This document shows, piece by piece, positions 13,983 through 24,752 of a DNA stretch of 64,000 bases. Under the pieces are notes generated by a model, which ran no database searches, was not told the origin of the DNA, and saw only the letters and a program-made list of their open reading frames with translations. The stretch comes from Rhyacophila brunnea (taxonomy: Eukaryota; Arthropoda; Insecta; Trichoptera; Rhyacophilidae), in assembly GCA_022495005.1 (NCBI GenBank), contig JAGYXB010000976.1, positions 248,001-312,000 of the forward strand, in the 5' to 3' direction. A program made the position numbers and the translations under genes. Each line of letters opens with the position of its first letter. Positions within the stretch are counted from its first letter, which is position 1.

Positions 13983-14822
13983 GGGTCTATTCTATACTTA
14001 TCGACCGCTAAAGTGATAAAGTGATAAATACGACGGCTAACTAGGGTAGGTTTGTATCAAAGTATTAGCACTTATTGTAACAATTACAATAAGTCTCTCT
14101 TGCTGCTGTTAAAATATACCACTTATTGCAACAATAAATAAAATTACAACCAACTTACAATTATTGTAATTGTGACAATAAGTGCTAATACTTTGATACA
14201 AACCTACTGTTGGGTCACTAGTGTGGTATTTGATGCGTGGGTTGAGGATGATGATAATGAAGTCTACGACGTAGCAGGGTGAGATTTATTAGCAGCGTAT
14301 CGGTACAATAGTATATTATACAATGATAGTACATATTATAATCTACTGAGATAGTTACGAGCTAGGTACTTGGATTCGAGTGACATTTAGATAAATTATT
14401 CTTCGTTATTTATACAATAAAAAGTTATACATTAACATTAAATTCAGGTACATAATCATATTGGACAATTATAGAGTCAGCGTTTTAAATCGAGTAGCGA
14501 AATGAAATATTATTTATTATTACAGTCGTAAGAAAATATGATACCATGAAAAATGAGTATTCGGCTAATACACCGTAATGATATCATGTGCTATGATATT
14601 ATGTAATAATATACCGTATCTAATATTGCCAATCAAATTTCTGATCTAGCTAAGAGTTGTTTGCTGGAAATTGATTTGCTGGGAATATATTTCTGCAGAG
14701 TAATTTGATACATTAAACAATATATATCTGATTGCTATTATTCTGCAGCTACACTACCATAAGTTTGATAATATTTATCACTTTATCACTTTAGCGGTTG
14801 ATAAGAAGTAAAGAATAGACCC
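13983..14822. mobile_element. Foldback MITE split by a solo LTR
   Basis: Outer arms GGGTCTATTCTATACTTATC (13983) and its inverted counterpart ending GAATAGACCC (14822) share CCGCTAAAGTGATAAAG. Inner arms 14046-14092 and 14161-14207 are inverted copies agreeing at 46 of 47 positions around a 68-nt loop. The right arm is interrupted exactly where the LTR-like insert 14208-14753 lies. Without the insert the element is about 290 bp. The ends recall PIF/Harbinger-type MITEs, but no clean 3-bp target duplication was found, so the class is tentative. Confidence 0.8.
14208..14753 (+). mobile_element. Solo LTR, copy 1
   Basis: A 546-bp block begins TGTTGGGTC and ends GCTACA, the TG...CA ends expected of an LTR. 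It is flanked on both sides by the 4-bp sequence CTAC (14204-14207 and 14754-14757). A second copy lies at 50979-51509. No gag, pol or primer-binding site adjoins it, so it is a solo LTR or an LTR-shaped non-autonomous element. A 4-bp duplication would fit Ty3/gypsy- or BEL/Pao-like integrases, but assignment needs an internal region. Strand is arbitrary, set by the TG...CA reading. Confidence 0.7.
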
Positions 14823-15009
14823 GCAAGAGAGATATCTAAAGTAAAAATGGTAGTTACCGGATTTTAAGTTGATAGTCTAATTTGATAAATTGAATGTGTA
14901 TTTGTACCAATGACATGGACCGGATAAGTTGATCTGATAGCCGTTTCTGGCAACAACAAAATAAAATGGCACTAAAAAGATACCTCCTCAAAAAGCAGTA
15001 GAAATTCAC

Positions 15010-15440
15010 ACCATCATCCACTGCTGGATGAAGACCTCCCCATAGCTCTCTCCACTCTTCTCGCCCATAGTTCTTTAATTCAACTTACATCCACCGAACT
15101 TTATAAGCTCGTCTATCCAGCGGGTTTTAGGGCGTCCTTGTGGGTGGTAAGTGCCCCTTGGGTATCACTCTATGACGGCATTTGTCCAGCGGTTGTCCAC
15201 TCGCCGAGCGACATGTCCGACTCATTGCTATTTCACCTGCTTAGCAACCCTCATCATATCGCGTACCTTTGTCGGCTTCCGTATCAATTGGTTTATTTTA
15301 TAATCTTTACACGTTATGCTCAACATGTACGTCTCCATGCCACGTTACGCTATAGGTAATTTTTGAATTTTTCTTATAATTAAGAGTCCATGTGTCACAT
15401 GCATACGCCAGCGTTGGTAGCATACCATTTGATAGATCTA
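15010..15440 (-). mobile_element. RTE-like LINE 3' end, subfamily b
   Basis: The reverse strand reads decayed RT C-terminal tail including RWIDELIKFGGCKLN and upstream MEITSFTP-like drift. The plus strand shows the diagnostic CCACTGCTGGATGAAGACCT. It resembles the copies at 5716 and 53422. It is truncated at its 5' end beyond the ACET-type segment, with several frameshifts, and the GAT tail is nearly gone. Confidence 0.7.
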
Positions 15441-16282
15441 ATATTCCAATGCCTATTCTAGAGCAAGTTACATGTGCCTATAATAATATATAAACATCTG
15501 TCACAACACAAATGTCCGTGCATTAAGTTTTCATACTCAACGCACGCCCATACTTGTTTATTTAAACATTGCTAGCAAATTAAATTTATTTTGGATAGTC
15601 CATGGCGTACAAATTTGAATGCGTTTCACGAGATCAAATGTCGCTACTTCCGATGAAAAGGTACTAAAAAAAAAACCACAAAAATGTGTTAAACTTATTT
15701 TTTTTAATGTGTAAGTGACATTTATGTACTATGTGAAACAAGAAACGTGGTTATTTGTAACAATGATCTTTTGTAATGCACATATTGTGTTTTATGTAAG
15801 TATATTTAATTTGTATGAAAAGATGAAACAAAAGACGAGTTATTTTTAATAAAATTTTGATATTATAACAGTATAATAAAATAAATATGTCAAAGCGTTA
15901 AACTATGTAAGTAATGTTGTTTCTTACTAGTACTACAGCACTATATTAATGTTAAAAATGAAAGACTGAAACTATCATACATTTTAGTTTATCACACTCA
16001 TGCAATTTTATATTATAATAACAACCACGACATATTTTCATGCGCGTCTCTTGTATAAGGTATTCGAAATACCCGTGCGATGAAAATTCTTTCCGCGAAA
16101 GCATCGGTTGTTTTACTTATACCTTGCGTGGAAGGCACCCCGGCTAGAAGTATGCAGGAATGTTCCTCCACCGTACGATAAATTTCATACATCTGATTAC
16201 GTCACACTCGACGCGGCTAAACGCACCCGCAGAAATACTTAGATATATTTTCCGAGAGTGCTTTTTGGAATGCGTATACTGA
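15441..16282. other. Spacer, unassigned
   Basis: Mostly AT-rich. The 16020-16260 stretch is GC-richer and higher in complexity but shows no frame, inverted repeat or second copy. Confidence 0.45.
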
Positions 16283-16905
16283 TAAAAAAAATCGTTGTGT
16301 GTACTTATGTACGCGCGTTAGAAGTTATACTTCTTTGGCGTAACAAAACAAAATAACCCGTTACCTGAGTCTATCAATATTACAGTGGATTAGGTTGATG
16401 AAAACGTACGCGATTCATCTGTGTCTCATATAGCACATGCTAATTGTAATTTAATTATTGTAATGGACAAAAACTCATCTTTGCCATACAGCGGTTTTAA
16501 TCGATTCAGAAGTACGCATAATGAATTTAAAAAAAATCAAATTTTAATTAATTTTTTAGATTATTAACCAACTCAACATTCAGAAAATTTATTTATTTAT
16601 TGATATATTATAATTTTACTCATAAATAATACTTACATAAATATAGCCTCGAATCTTGATACATAATCTTTACAATGAAAAATAAATATACACTCCAATA
16701 TGATACATGCACATGTACCCTTGAGACCGAAATGAATATAATAATAATAATAAATTATGTGTTGCATCGGCGCGCGCAAATTCCGTCACACGCCAAACGT
16801 GTTACATCGGCGCGCGCAACTTCGTCACACGCCAAAAGTACACTCTGATTTGTTTCCCCAAATACGTCAAAAGAAGTATAACTTCAAAACATACACAGTT
16901 TTCAT
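16283..16905 (+). mobile_element. GAAGTTATACTTC-family repeat, divergent copy
   Basis: The left end (GTGTGTACTTATGTACGCGC, then GAAGTTATACTTCTTTGGCG) matches the 13.4-kb copy. The right end (ACACTCTGATTTGTTTCCCC, then AAAAGAAGTATAACTTC) is the inverted counterpart of the 58958 end. Subterminal GAAGTTATACTTCTTT is thus present inverted at both ends. The middle is AT-rich and unlike the other copies. Confidence 0.6.
16759..16837. repeat. Two tandem 40-bp GC-rich units
   Basis: Two consecutive units (16759-16798 and 16799-16837) both contain CATCGGCGCGCGCAA followed by TCGTCACACGCCAAA; they differ at three or four positions including a one-base deletion. They lie near the right end of the 16.3-kb repeat copy. 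Confidence 0.85.
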
Positions 16906-18080
16906 AACCAAACATATCCATAACCACTCGCGTTCGATACAAATCAATTTTATTTCGTTGTGTGCATTCAATTAGAGTACAAACGTTTTATTCGGTTAAT
17001 GTGAGTGCTAACATTGGAGTACATTCCGTGGATACCAATTTTATTATTAGCATAATCATCTTCTTCTTCTTCGGCCATTTCCGCCTCTTAGTTAGAAAAC
17101 TCGTTAAACCCATGTCTGGGAACTTGTACATATGCAGTTCACCGTATTACACTTCACCGTAAAATTTTGTATCGGAAATATATGGCCGTAAAATTATTAA
17201 AGACAATCCAACCTCTTTGCGTTTTATAAATAGTACTGACATTAAATTCATGTCTAAATGAAACAGGGTTTTTGTTGGTTTACACAATAGCAGTAAACAA
17301 CTTTTGAAAATAGCCGATATACTGGATTGTTTGTTAGGTTAGATTAGGCTAGTTTTTCATTCTTGAATCCATAAATGTTGCCAAAATCAGCAATGATAAT
17401 TGAATTAATATTCATATTGAATCTAATAAATTGGAGACTGTAGGTATAGTATATTCCAATAGAAAGGTCATGGTCAACTGTGCCGTGCCTATGGTGAAAT
17501 ATTTTATTTTAGTTATACAGTTGACAAATAAATTTTCTTTCGAATTTGGACAACCAGCATTCAGAGAATCAGTAGGCAAAGCATGTTACAAGTTCAATAA
17601 TTTTAGCCGTCAGGGTTTAAATAACTATCATCTGAGCGGGCCAGGGGGGCGTAGCCCCCTCGCGAGGGGCAAAGCGCCGAGTTTTTATTTTGAATAAAAG
17701 AAATGGTTAATTAATAAAATTAAGTTTTATTTTGTATTTTATTTTAAAATATGCCAATTTTTTTTCAGGATATTTGAATTACATTAATTAAAAATAAATA
17801 GCTAACATACTCCAATACTTATAACTACATTAACATTAACCGGAAGTAATATGATATTATTATTATTAATCTATTAGCTAACTAGCACAAAATTTAAATC
17901 CACTAAAATATATTATATTAATTAAATATATAAGTATTCAGAAGAAGGTATATAAATTAACCTTCTGAACTACTACACTTAAATTAATTTTGTAAGGAAT
18001 GATAACAATGAATACCGAAAGAAACTATTAATTGTTAAAAATAGTATTTATTAAGATAGCCATCAAATTAATATTCTTTA
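16906..18080. other. Spacer with a GC-rich hairpin cluster
   Basis: No supported gene. At 17636-17690 a compact GC-rich block holds an AGGGGG...CCCCCT stem-loop and the perfect 14-bp palindrome CCCCTCGCGAGGGG, followed by a T-run. A plus-strand frame at 17431-17697 runs into this block but has no recognisable domain. This could be a transposon terminus. Confidence 0.45.
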
Positions 18081-18088
18081 CCTGATAG

Positions 18089-18682
18089 CAGTGGCGAGGG
18101 GTGGAGGTAGGCTGTTAAGATTCGACATAAATAGTGCACACTAAACTTTGTCAGTCATAGTTATTTATTTTCATATAAATAATAATGTAATTTGCAGATG
18201 GTGCTGGTTAGTTTTTAAAATTAAATTAAACCCTGCCTAACCAAATAAAAAAAGTATGTTATGGGTGATCCGATAAAAATGGTCTACACTTTTCAGCCAT
18301 ACTTATTTGTTTTTGTTGAATTAAAAATACATATTACATTTTATTACGGTGTTGGATAGTTTTTTTTTAATTAATTTAGCCCTGCCTGACAAAACCATAA
18401 TCGATAAATAATATTCTTTGAACTACAACATATCTAAAATTATATATTATGGTTTAATTGTATAATTAAAGATATTTATGAATAAACGAATATTTTTTTG
18501 ACTATTACTTATCTACTTTGAATTGGATTAGGCAGGGCTTATTTGAATTTAAAAAAATAATAAGCACTATAATTATGTACAGTGTAGTCTTAGTTCAATG
18601 AAAACAAATACGTTTAACTAACAAATATTAATGTGCGTTATTTATGTCGGATTTTTAAACCTACCTCCACCCTTTGCTACTG
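18089..18682. mobile_element. CAGTGGCG foldback MITE (hAT-like), complete copy
   Basis: The 594-bp element starts CAGTGGCGAGGGGTGGAGGT and ends CTACCTCCACCCTTTGCTACTG without the last inverted bases being perfect. It is flanked by a perfect 8-bp duplication CCTGATAG (18081-18088 and 18683-18690). An 8-bp duplication and a CAG/CTG terminus are hallmarks of hAT elements. The arms (TAGGCTGTTAAGATTCGACA and inverted partner) extend for well over 60 bp with mismatches. Internally a module of about 190 bp (TTATTTGTTTTxGTTG to CCCTGCCT) occurs twice directly and once inverted. There is no transposase, so it is non-autonomous. Confidence 0.88.
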
Positions 18683-18690
18683 CCTGATAG

Positions 18691-20401
18691 CAGATCTGGT
18701 CGAAAATTGAAATATAGTTAATGAAACAAAAGGCAGTCCGAATTTGTATAAAAACACCAAAAAATCACATTTTTAACACAAATTTTGAACTCTAGCCGCT
18801 AGAGAAATAAAAATAATAATATGAATGGTTTTGGTTGCTATAAAGAATGAATAATACTCAGAAATGAAAAATAGTAATATTCTTTACATATATAATATTA
18901 TAATATAATCGTAAATATGTTTTTCGCCATATATAATAAAGGTAAAATAAGTAGGAAAACAAAATATTTTTAGACATAAACCCTTAGCTCGGCAGAGCCC
19001 AACACGTGCCCATGTAATTATTATATATAATACATTCTAAAAAAATAATAATATTTCCTTATATTTTCTTCTAGCAACATAATTTATCATCTCTTAAAAT
19101 AGTAGGTACTTCTTCATAAGCATTAAGCAGAGCAAGACTCAAATGAAAATATCAGGACACTACGATAATCTGTTGGAAATAAAAAAAAATATTTCAGAAT
19201 GATTATCTCACTTCACACTCCTACTTCAAATCAAATCAAATTTATTTATTTTACATATAATGAACATAACAAATTATAAATTCTAGTTATTGACACCAAA
19301 ACATGTAGTATGTATTCTTGGATTACTATTAAATTCTCCATAATGAAATATTTATATACTATTCATACTAGGTATGTACTTTTCGTTAATGTAAATAATA
19401 TTTTTCAAACGATAATTATATTTTACTTCAGTACATAATAACATCACTACCATTATTTTTGCAAAAAAGTACTTATACAATTTCATCTTAATGAGTTCAA
19501 AGTAATATATAATTATTATTTTATTTTCTATGGATTCTGGATACTAAGTATTGTAAAGGCGTATTTATTTTTTTCATTATATATTTTTTTGAAAAAAAAC
19601 AATAATATTCGTGGAAATTCACTAATAGACTGAGTATAATTATTATAAACCGTGCTACACAAGATATAAAATCTGTACATAATTTGAATACACCTCAGAT
19701 ATACACCTATAGGTAAAAATCTTATAACCTATAACTACTGGATTCGCGCCGATGTGCTTTATCAATTAAGCTACGGATATCCTATATGATTACGACGAAA
19801 TAAACTAGTATTTCTTACATGTATAGTAGGTATATATATGAGGTATTTTCAAATTCTTCATGTTCAATATAAAGAAAGTTACATTTTTAAATTAAGCTTG
19901 TGAATTTATTCGTTGATGAAAAGAAATAGTTTATAAAATCTGTACATCGGAGTTATAGTATCTCAAGTCCAATGTTACTAAAAATAAATAAGATACAGAT
20001 ATTTTCAATTAAATTATCATGTCAGCCATGCTCAATTCAATTTTTTTAAAGTCTATTCATTAAAAAATATATGACATAGGCACTAAAAGCAATAAAGCCG
20101 TAATTACAATAACAAGGGCATATAAACTCTAAAATTGCGTTTTCACGAAATTTTTATTGTTGTACATTAAATACTTTGGCTCTTATTTACAGATGTCATC
20201 GAATGTCGTGAATAATCATTTTCAAAATGCTACATTGTGATACATTTTAAAATAACTATTGGCAGATTGATAACTTATTCGGATAAGAGATTTGACCGGC
20301 ACATGTTTTCATTAAAATAGCTTAATTAAAGTACGCCCTGTACTAGGTACGTATTATTAAGATATTTAAACTTCTACGTAACGAACAACACAAAGTTTTT
20401 T
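18691..20401. other. AT-rich spacer with two small repeat remnants
   Basis: At about 19226-19300 the reverse strand resembles a LINE-type 3' tail also seen at 42150 and 58870. At 19725-19800 a tRNA-like remnant resembles the repeat at 51965-52262. No gene was recognised. Confidence 0.45.
19725..19800 (-). repeat. SINE-2 tRNA-like fragment
   Basis: The reverse strand reads TAGCTTAATTGATAAAGCAC followed by CGCGAATCCAG, aligning with the tRNA-like part of the repeat at 51965-52262 (TAGCTTAATTTAAAA, then GCGAATCCAGCT). The B-box part is decayed, so this is a fragment, not a tRNA gene. Confidence 0.5.
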
Positions 20402-21030
20402 TTACAGAAAAACATCGAGAGCGTCAACAGCTTCAAGTACCTGGGGGTACACATCACGGGAGATGTAATTTTGCATAAAGAACTCGCTATCTAGCTGGGA
20501 ATGGCTGGAGCAACTCATTAGAGCATTCAACTCGATGCGGAGTGTCTGGGACTCACGATTGTACTCGCTTAAAACCAAATGCCGCCTATTCAACGCGTCT
20601 ATTCTGACGGTGCTGCTTTACGGTAGCGAATCATGGCACCTTACGAAGGCTCAGAGCAACCGTATACTGAGCTTTGACAACAGATTTGTGACGGATACTG
20701 GGTGTGTGGGGTGTTTTGACTTTAGAATCAACGATGAGATAAGAGAATGCACTAAGTAGCCTCCTATCACGCTGAGAGTGAAGAAGCAACGTTGGACCTG
20801 GCTCGGCCACGTGCTGCGGATGCAAGAAGAGAACCTCAACCTAGCTTGCCTGTTCTTCAAGCCGATCGGATTTCGACGCCTTGGAAGGCCGCTGAATACG
20901 GGATGCTGGTTTGACCTGGAACGAAGCAAGAAGACTGGCGAGCAACAGGGATTTTTGAAGGCGCCCCGTGGTGTCCATGTGCTCCAACTAAGGACCGGAT
21001 ATAGCCGAAGAAGACAATAAAATATATTAT
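20402..21030 (+). pseudogene. Second LINE type: RT C-terminal fragment
   Basis: The sequence reads in one frame NIESVNSFKYLGVHITGD, then after a frameshift LKTKCRLFNASILTVLLYGS ESW, and after a stop RVKKQRWTWLGHVLRMQEEN and GFRRLGRPLNTG. The order YLG ... LLYGSESW ... RWxWLGHVLRM ... GRP is the post-palm tail of RTE/SR2-type LINE polymerases. Relatives run to about 900-1000 residues, so the 5' three quarters are missing. At least one frameshift and one in-frame stop (near 20757) make it non-functional. It is GC-richer than its surroundings, which fits a later insertion. Its sequence differs from the GATGAT-tailed family in this window. Confidence 0.75.
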
Positions 21031-22149
21031 TTAACCACATTTTGTTCTACTCATTAATTCATAACAATATTTAAATCGTTACATATAAAAAAGATGAATT
21101 GTATATTGTGTAAATTAATATATTAACCTTCATTGCTATCTTATAGAATGCGCTTTTATTTGCGCGAAATTTATACTGGTAGTACCGTGACATGACGTAT
21201 GCCTTTAAATCTATGCATTCAGAGTTTGCATCCCGTGTAAGACAAATTCACTTGCAATTGATTTTTTTGTATTTTTAACACCAATTTAGATGATTTCTTA
21301 CAAACATTCTCTAGGTATATATAAAATTATAATCTCACTAAGTTGTAGAAGTTATGTTAATTCCGCTTACAAACAAAAACTTTTTATTAATCTTCAAATA
21401 TTATTTTTCTATTAATTCATAATTGATTTTCAAAGTATTCATAAATCAAGAAAATTTTCAGTATTAAATGAGAAAAATATGATAAAATAAACTTTGAAAT
21501 TAGTTAGCAAAAAAAAAAAAAAAATGAAAAACTTCGTGAAATTTTCCAATCTAGTTTATCTGCAAGAGCATAATCCTTTTTTGTTTCAGGAGATAACGTA
21601 ACTCTATGGAGTGGTTGATTTTCAGACTGAAAATCTGCCAAAGTCTAGTTGTTAATCTCACACTTCGATTTTATTGGGTAAATCAAAATCTGAATTAAAA
21701 AAGTTTTCATCAGCGAGCAAGGTGAAATAGATTTCAAGAGTTTTAGGAAAGAGGTGTTGGGATTTGTGAGGGAGATAGTCTGATAGGATGGGAAAAGAGT
21801 GGAGATTTTTAACGCAAATTTTCTTTTTCCATAATATTGACCTAAGTTTTTAATTTAATCTGACCAAAATAACTATTGATCCCTCATTTTTTTATTATCA
21901 AAAAACATAAATAGTGATATCATTCAAATATGACTTCAAAATATTATTTTGTAATATGAAGATAAAAACATAAATAATTACTTTATTTGCTGCAAAGTGT
22001 AGCATTTAGGGTGACAATTATATTTACAGACCTTTTACTAGAATTGGTTGTTAACCATTTCCCCAAATCACTGAATCCTTCCAATTGATCAAATACACAT
22101 ATAAAAAGCAACATATTATTTTGATTAGCTGCGGGTTTAAACCCGCAAC
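21031..22149. other. AT-rich spacer ending in an 18-bp palindrome
   Basis: No gene recognised. The right end holds the perfect palindrome TGCGGGTTTAAACCCGCA (22130-22147), whose right arm overlaps the hAT target duplication described next. Confidence 0.5.
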
Positions 22150-22311
22150 TAGGGAATCCAATCCCGAGCCAAAATTTTGATCCCGGGATTTCGGGATTAC
22201 AATTTGACAATCCCAGGATTGGCATTTTTTCCATAGTTAATATAATTTTTTTATACATACAAAAAACATTGATAAAATCGTTCAAAAATAAATCAATTAT
22301 AATTTATGCTA

Positions 22312-23615
22312 CGAGGGTGGGTCAATAAGTCCTTAGAAAAGCCGACAGGTGGCGCGACTAGTACTGCAAGCGGTTTGTTTTCATGCAGCGGCACTACCGA
22401 TTCAGTATGCTGCGAAGTTTCAATCAGATTGGTCGGGTTGTTGTGTGTTTCTCGTACATTTAAAAAAAAATTGTGCTTGTGGAAAATGGAAAAATGGAAA
22501 ATGGAGAAAATTGAGTTTAGAGCTGTTATTAAACATTTTAATATAAAAGGGTTAACAGCAAAGGAAATAAAAAATGAGTTGGATTTAGTTCACGGCATAT
22601 CTGCTCCTTCACTTGCAACTATTTATAACTGGTTAAATGAATTTCAACGTGGTCGTACATCAACAAAGGATGAACCACGCTCAGGACGTCCTGTAGAGGT
22701 GACTACACCAGAAATGATCAATAAAATCCACGATATGGTGTTAAGTGACCGAAGATTAAAGTTGAGTGAGATAATTGAGGTTACAGGGATCTCAAAAGGT
22801 AGCGTCATTTCTATTTTATATGACAAATTGGGCATGAAAAAAGTTTCTGCAAGATGGGTGCCGCGTTTGCTCACAGTCGACAATAAACGCAATAGGGTGG
22901 TGGCCTCTAAAGCCCTGTTGTCGCTCATGCAACGCAATCCGGATGAATTTTTTCGTCGCTTTGTGACTGTAGATGAAACATGGATACACCACTATACTCC
23001 CGAGACGAAAGAACAGTCAAAGCAGTGGATTGCGAAAGGCGAACCATGTCCAAAGAAGACGAAAACCGTAAAATCAGCTGGTAAGGTTATGGCTACTGTA
23101 TTTTGGGATGCACGTGGAATTATTTTCGTTGACTATTTGGAAAAAGGAAAAACAATAACAGGGGATTATTATGCATCTTTATTGGACCAGCTAAAAAACA
23201 AAATTGAAGAAAAACGGCCTCATTTAAACAGGAAAAAAATCCTCTTTCATCAGGACAATGCCCGTGTTCACACATGTTTACGATCAATGGCTAAAATTGA
23301 AGAATTGAAGTTCGAATTGGTCGACCACCCACCGTATTCGCCAGATTTAGCCCCCAGTGACTTTTTCCTTTTCCCAAACTTAAAAAAATGGCTAAGTGGA
23401 CAACGTTTTTTTTCAAATGAAGAAGTCATCGATCGGACAAATGCTTATTTTGAGGACCTTCCGAAAACTTATTTTTCTGACGGCTTAAAAAAAATTGAGA
23501 AACGTCTAACCAAGTGTATTGAGCTCCAAGGAGATTATGTTGAGAAATAAAAAAAAAATACAAAAATAAAAACTGTTTTAATGCTTTTTTCTAAGGAATT
23601 ATTGACCCACCCTCG
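22312..23615 (+). mobile_element. Full-length irritans-type mariner element
   Basis: The 1304-bp element has terminal inverted repeats of about 29 bp with one mismatch, starting CGAGGGTGGGTCAATAA on each side. TA dinucleotides flank it at 22310-22311 and 23616-23617, as expected for mariner insertion. It carries one uninterrupted transposase frame. About 1.3 kb is the normal full length for mariners. It lies inside the hAT-like element 22150-24187 and is therefore the younger insertion. Confidence 0.95.
22501..23550 (+). CDS. Mariner transposase, apparently intact
   Basis: A 349-residue DD34D transposase that would cut and paste the surrounding element at TA sites in the nucleus. The start at 22501 (MEKIEFRAV) gives a length matching irritans-subfamily relatives of about 348 residues; an ATG at 22486 would add five residues, and the frame stays open back to 22306, outside the inverted repeat. 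Two helix-turn-helix regions lie near residues 19-48 and 87-112, separated by a basic SGRP linker (about residues 61-64). The linker motif is WVPRLLT (119-125; most relatives have WVPHEL). The catalytic aspartates are D158 (VDETW), D252 (HQDNA) and D287 (APSDFF), with exactly 34 residues between the last two, and YSPDLAP precedes D287. No stop or frameshift is present and an AATAAA overlaps the stop codon. It may be active, but sequence alone cannot show this. Confidence 0.93.
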   Translation: MEKIEFRAVIKHFNIKGLTAKEIKNELDLVHGISAPSLATIYNWLNEFQRGRTSTKDEPRSGRPVEVTTPEMINKIHDMVLSDRRLKLSEIIEVTGISKGSVISILYDKLGMKKVSARWVPRLLTVDNKRNRVVASKALLSLMQRNPDEFFRRFVTVDETWIHHYTPETKEQSKQWIAKGEPCPKKTKTVKSAGKVMATVFWDARGIIFVDYLEKGKTITGDYYASLLDQLKNKIEEKRPHLNRKKILFHQDNARVHTCLRSMAKIEELKFELVDHPPYSPDLAPSDFFLFPNLKKWLSGQRFFSNEEVIDRTNAYFEDLPKTYFSDGLKKIEKRLTKCIELQGDYVEK

Positions 23616-24274
23616 TATTTAAGACATTTATTGTTAATATTGTGTACGTTCAATCATGGAAATACATAAGTTTAATGGAGTAAATAATATTGTAATATAA
23701 ATTTTATAATAATGTGAATTTAATATGAGATTGCTGTTTCTGATAGCAAACACTTAATGAATGGGTTAGCGAGATTACAAATAGTAAATAAGATCATGGT
23801 GTATGGCTTTTCTGCTTCATAAATCTAATTAGTCAGCTAAATATGAAACTGCCGTAAAATGTATGAGATCATGGTGGAATTACTTTGTTAAATTTGCGAA
23901 GTATTGTTTTTTTCCAATCTTCCTCATCTTTATTAATTTATATGAAAAAATAAAATGAATCGGCAACTTACACATGGGTAATAAATCAAACTTCATTCAA
24001 ACTCAGTTTATTTCTAATGTAGTTGTTTGTTATTAAAAGTATTTTTTCTGTTATATTTTCGTTTTTATTTTATTTTCCATAAAAATTGATAAAAAAAATC
24101 AATTCCGAAAGTTTTGGGATTATGTTTACCAATCCCGGGATTCATAGGTATCGAAAATAGCTCGGGATCCTGGGATTGGAATCCCTACCCGCAACCAACG
24201 ACATTGAATTTATATATTAGCGGCCGCACTACCAATTTGCCTTACGTGGGTTAATATTCTTCTTTTCTTATTTT

Positions 24275-24386
24275 GACCATGTCCAATAATTCTAATATGA
24301 GCCTCCACGGGACGGAGGTTTGTATTCACAGATTTATTTTTACGAGAAATGGATGTTAGTCACTTGCTTAACCTATAAGGTCCATA
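24275..24386 (-). repeat. SINE-1 tail half, 5'-truncated
   Basis: The reverse strand shows the SINE-1 3' half: GACCTTATAGGTTAAGCAAG, AACCTCCGTCCCGTGGAGG hairpin and the end TTGGACATGGTC. The tRNA-like head is absent, which suggests incomplete reverse transcription or later loss. Confidence 0.8.
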
Positions 24387-24752
24387 ATCTAATGTTAACA
24401 TACGAGAGTTTTATACTATTCATTAGAATTCGGTGTTCAGTAATCTAGATTTTGCCTTTCGGTATGTTGGACTATCTAAGGTATGTAAATCATTATGTTA
24501 CTAACTATGAACATAATATCAGCTTCTTAAAAGATTATTTATTATTAGTTATTTACAAATATTATCATCAGCTTATCAACTATTGAACAAAAGTCTAATA
24601 AGCTCTTTATACTCTTCTTGGTCTCTCAACCTTAACTTTGCTGCTACAAACTTCTGTCAAACTTGATGATGTTTTGTCAAGACAAATTGCTGTTGCATGT
24701 CATTGGCTTTCAATTGATGACTAATCAATCTTACTTACACAATGTAAAACTA

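Larger units (their letters stand above)
22150..24187. mobile_element. hAT-like non-autonomous element hosting a mariner
   Basis: The ends are TAGGGAATCCAATCCC on the left and GGGATTGGAATCCCTA on the right, an inverted pair with one mismatch. Perfect 8-bp copies of CCCGCAAC flank them (22142-22149 and 24188-24195). The 8-bp duplication is the hAT signature. Further inverted words (CCCGAGC, CCCGGGATT) lie just inside each end. After removing the inserted mariner (22312-23615) about 730 bp of non-coding sequence remain, so the element was mobilised in trans. Confidence 0.85.

Noticed and set aside
17431..17697. 88-codon frame ending in the GC-rich hairpin block
   Set aside because: No recognisable domain; the C-terminal codons come from the palindromic block.
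20651..21040. 129-codon reverse-strand frame
   Set aside because: Antisense shadow of the second LINE type, which has the recognisable RT motifs on the plus strand.
22306..22500. Upstream extension of the transposase frame
   Set aside because: It begins outside the element, crosses the inverted repeat and the untranslated leader, and has no counterpart in relatives; the start at 22501 gives the usual length.
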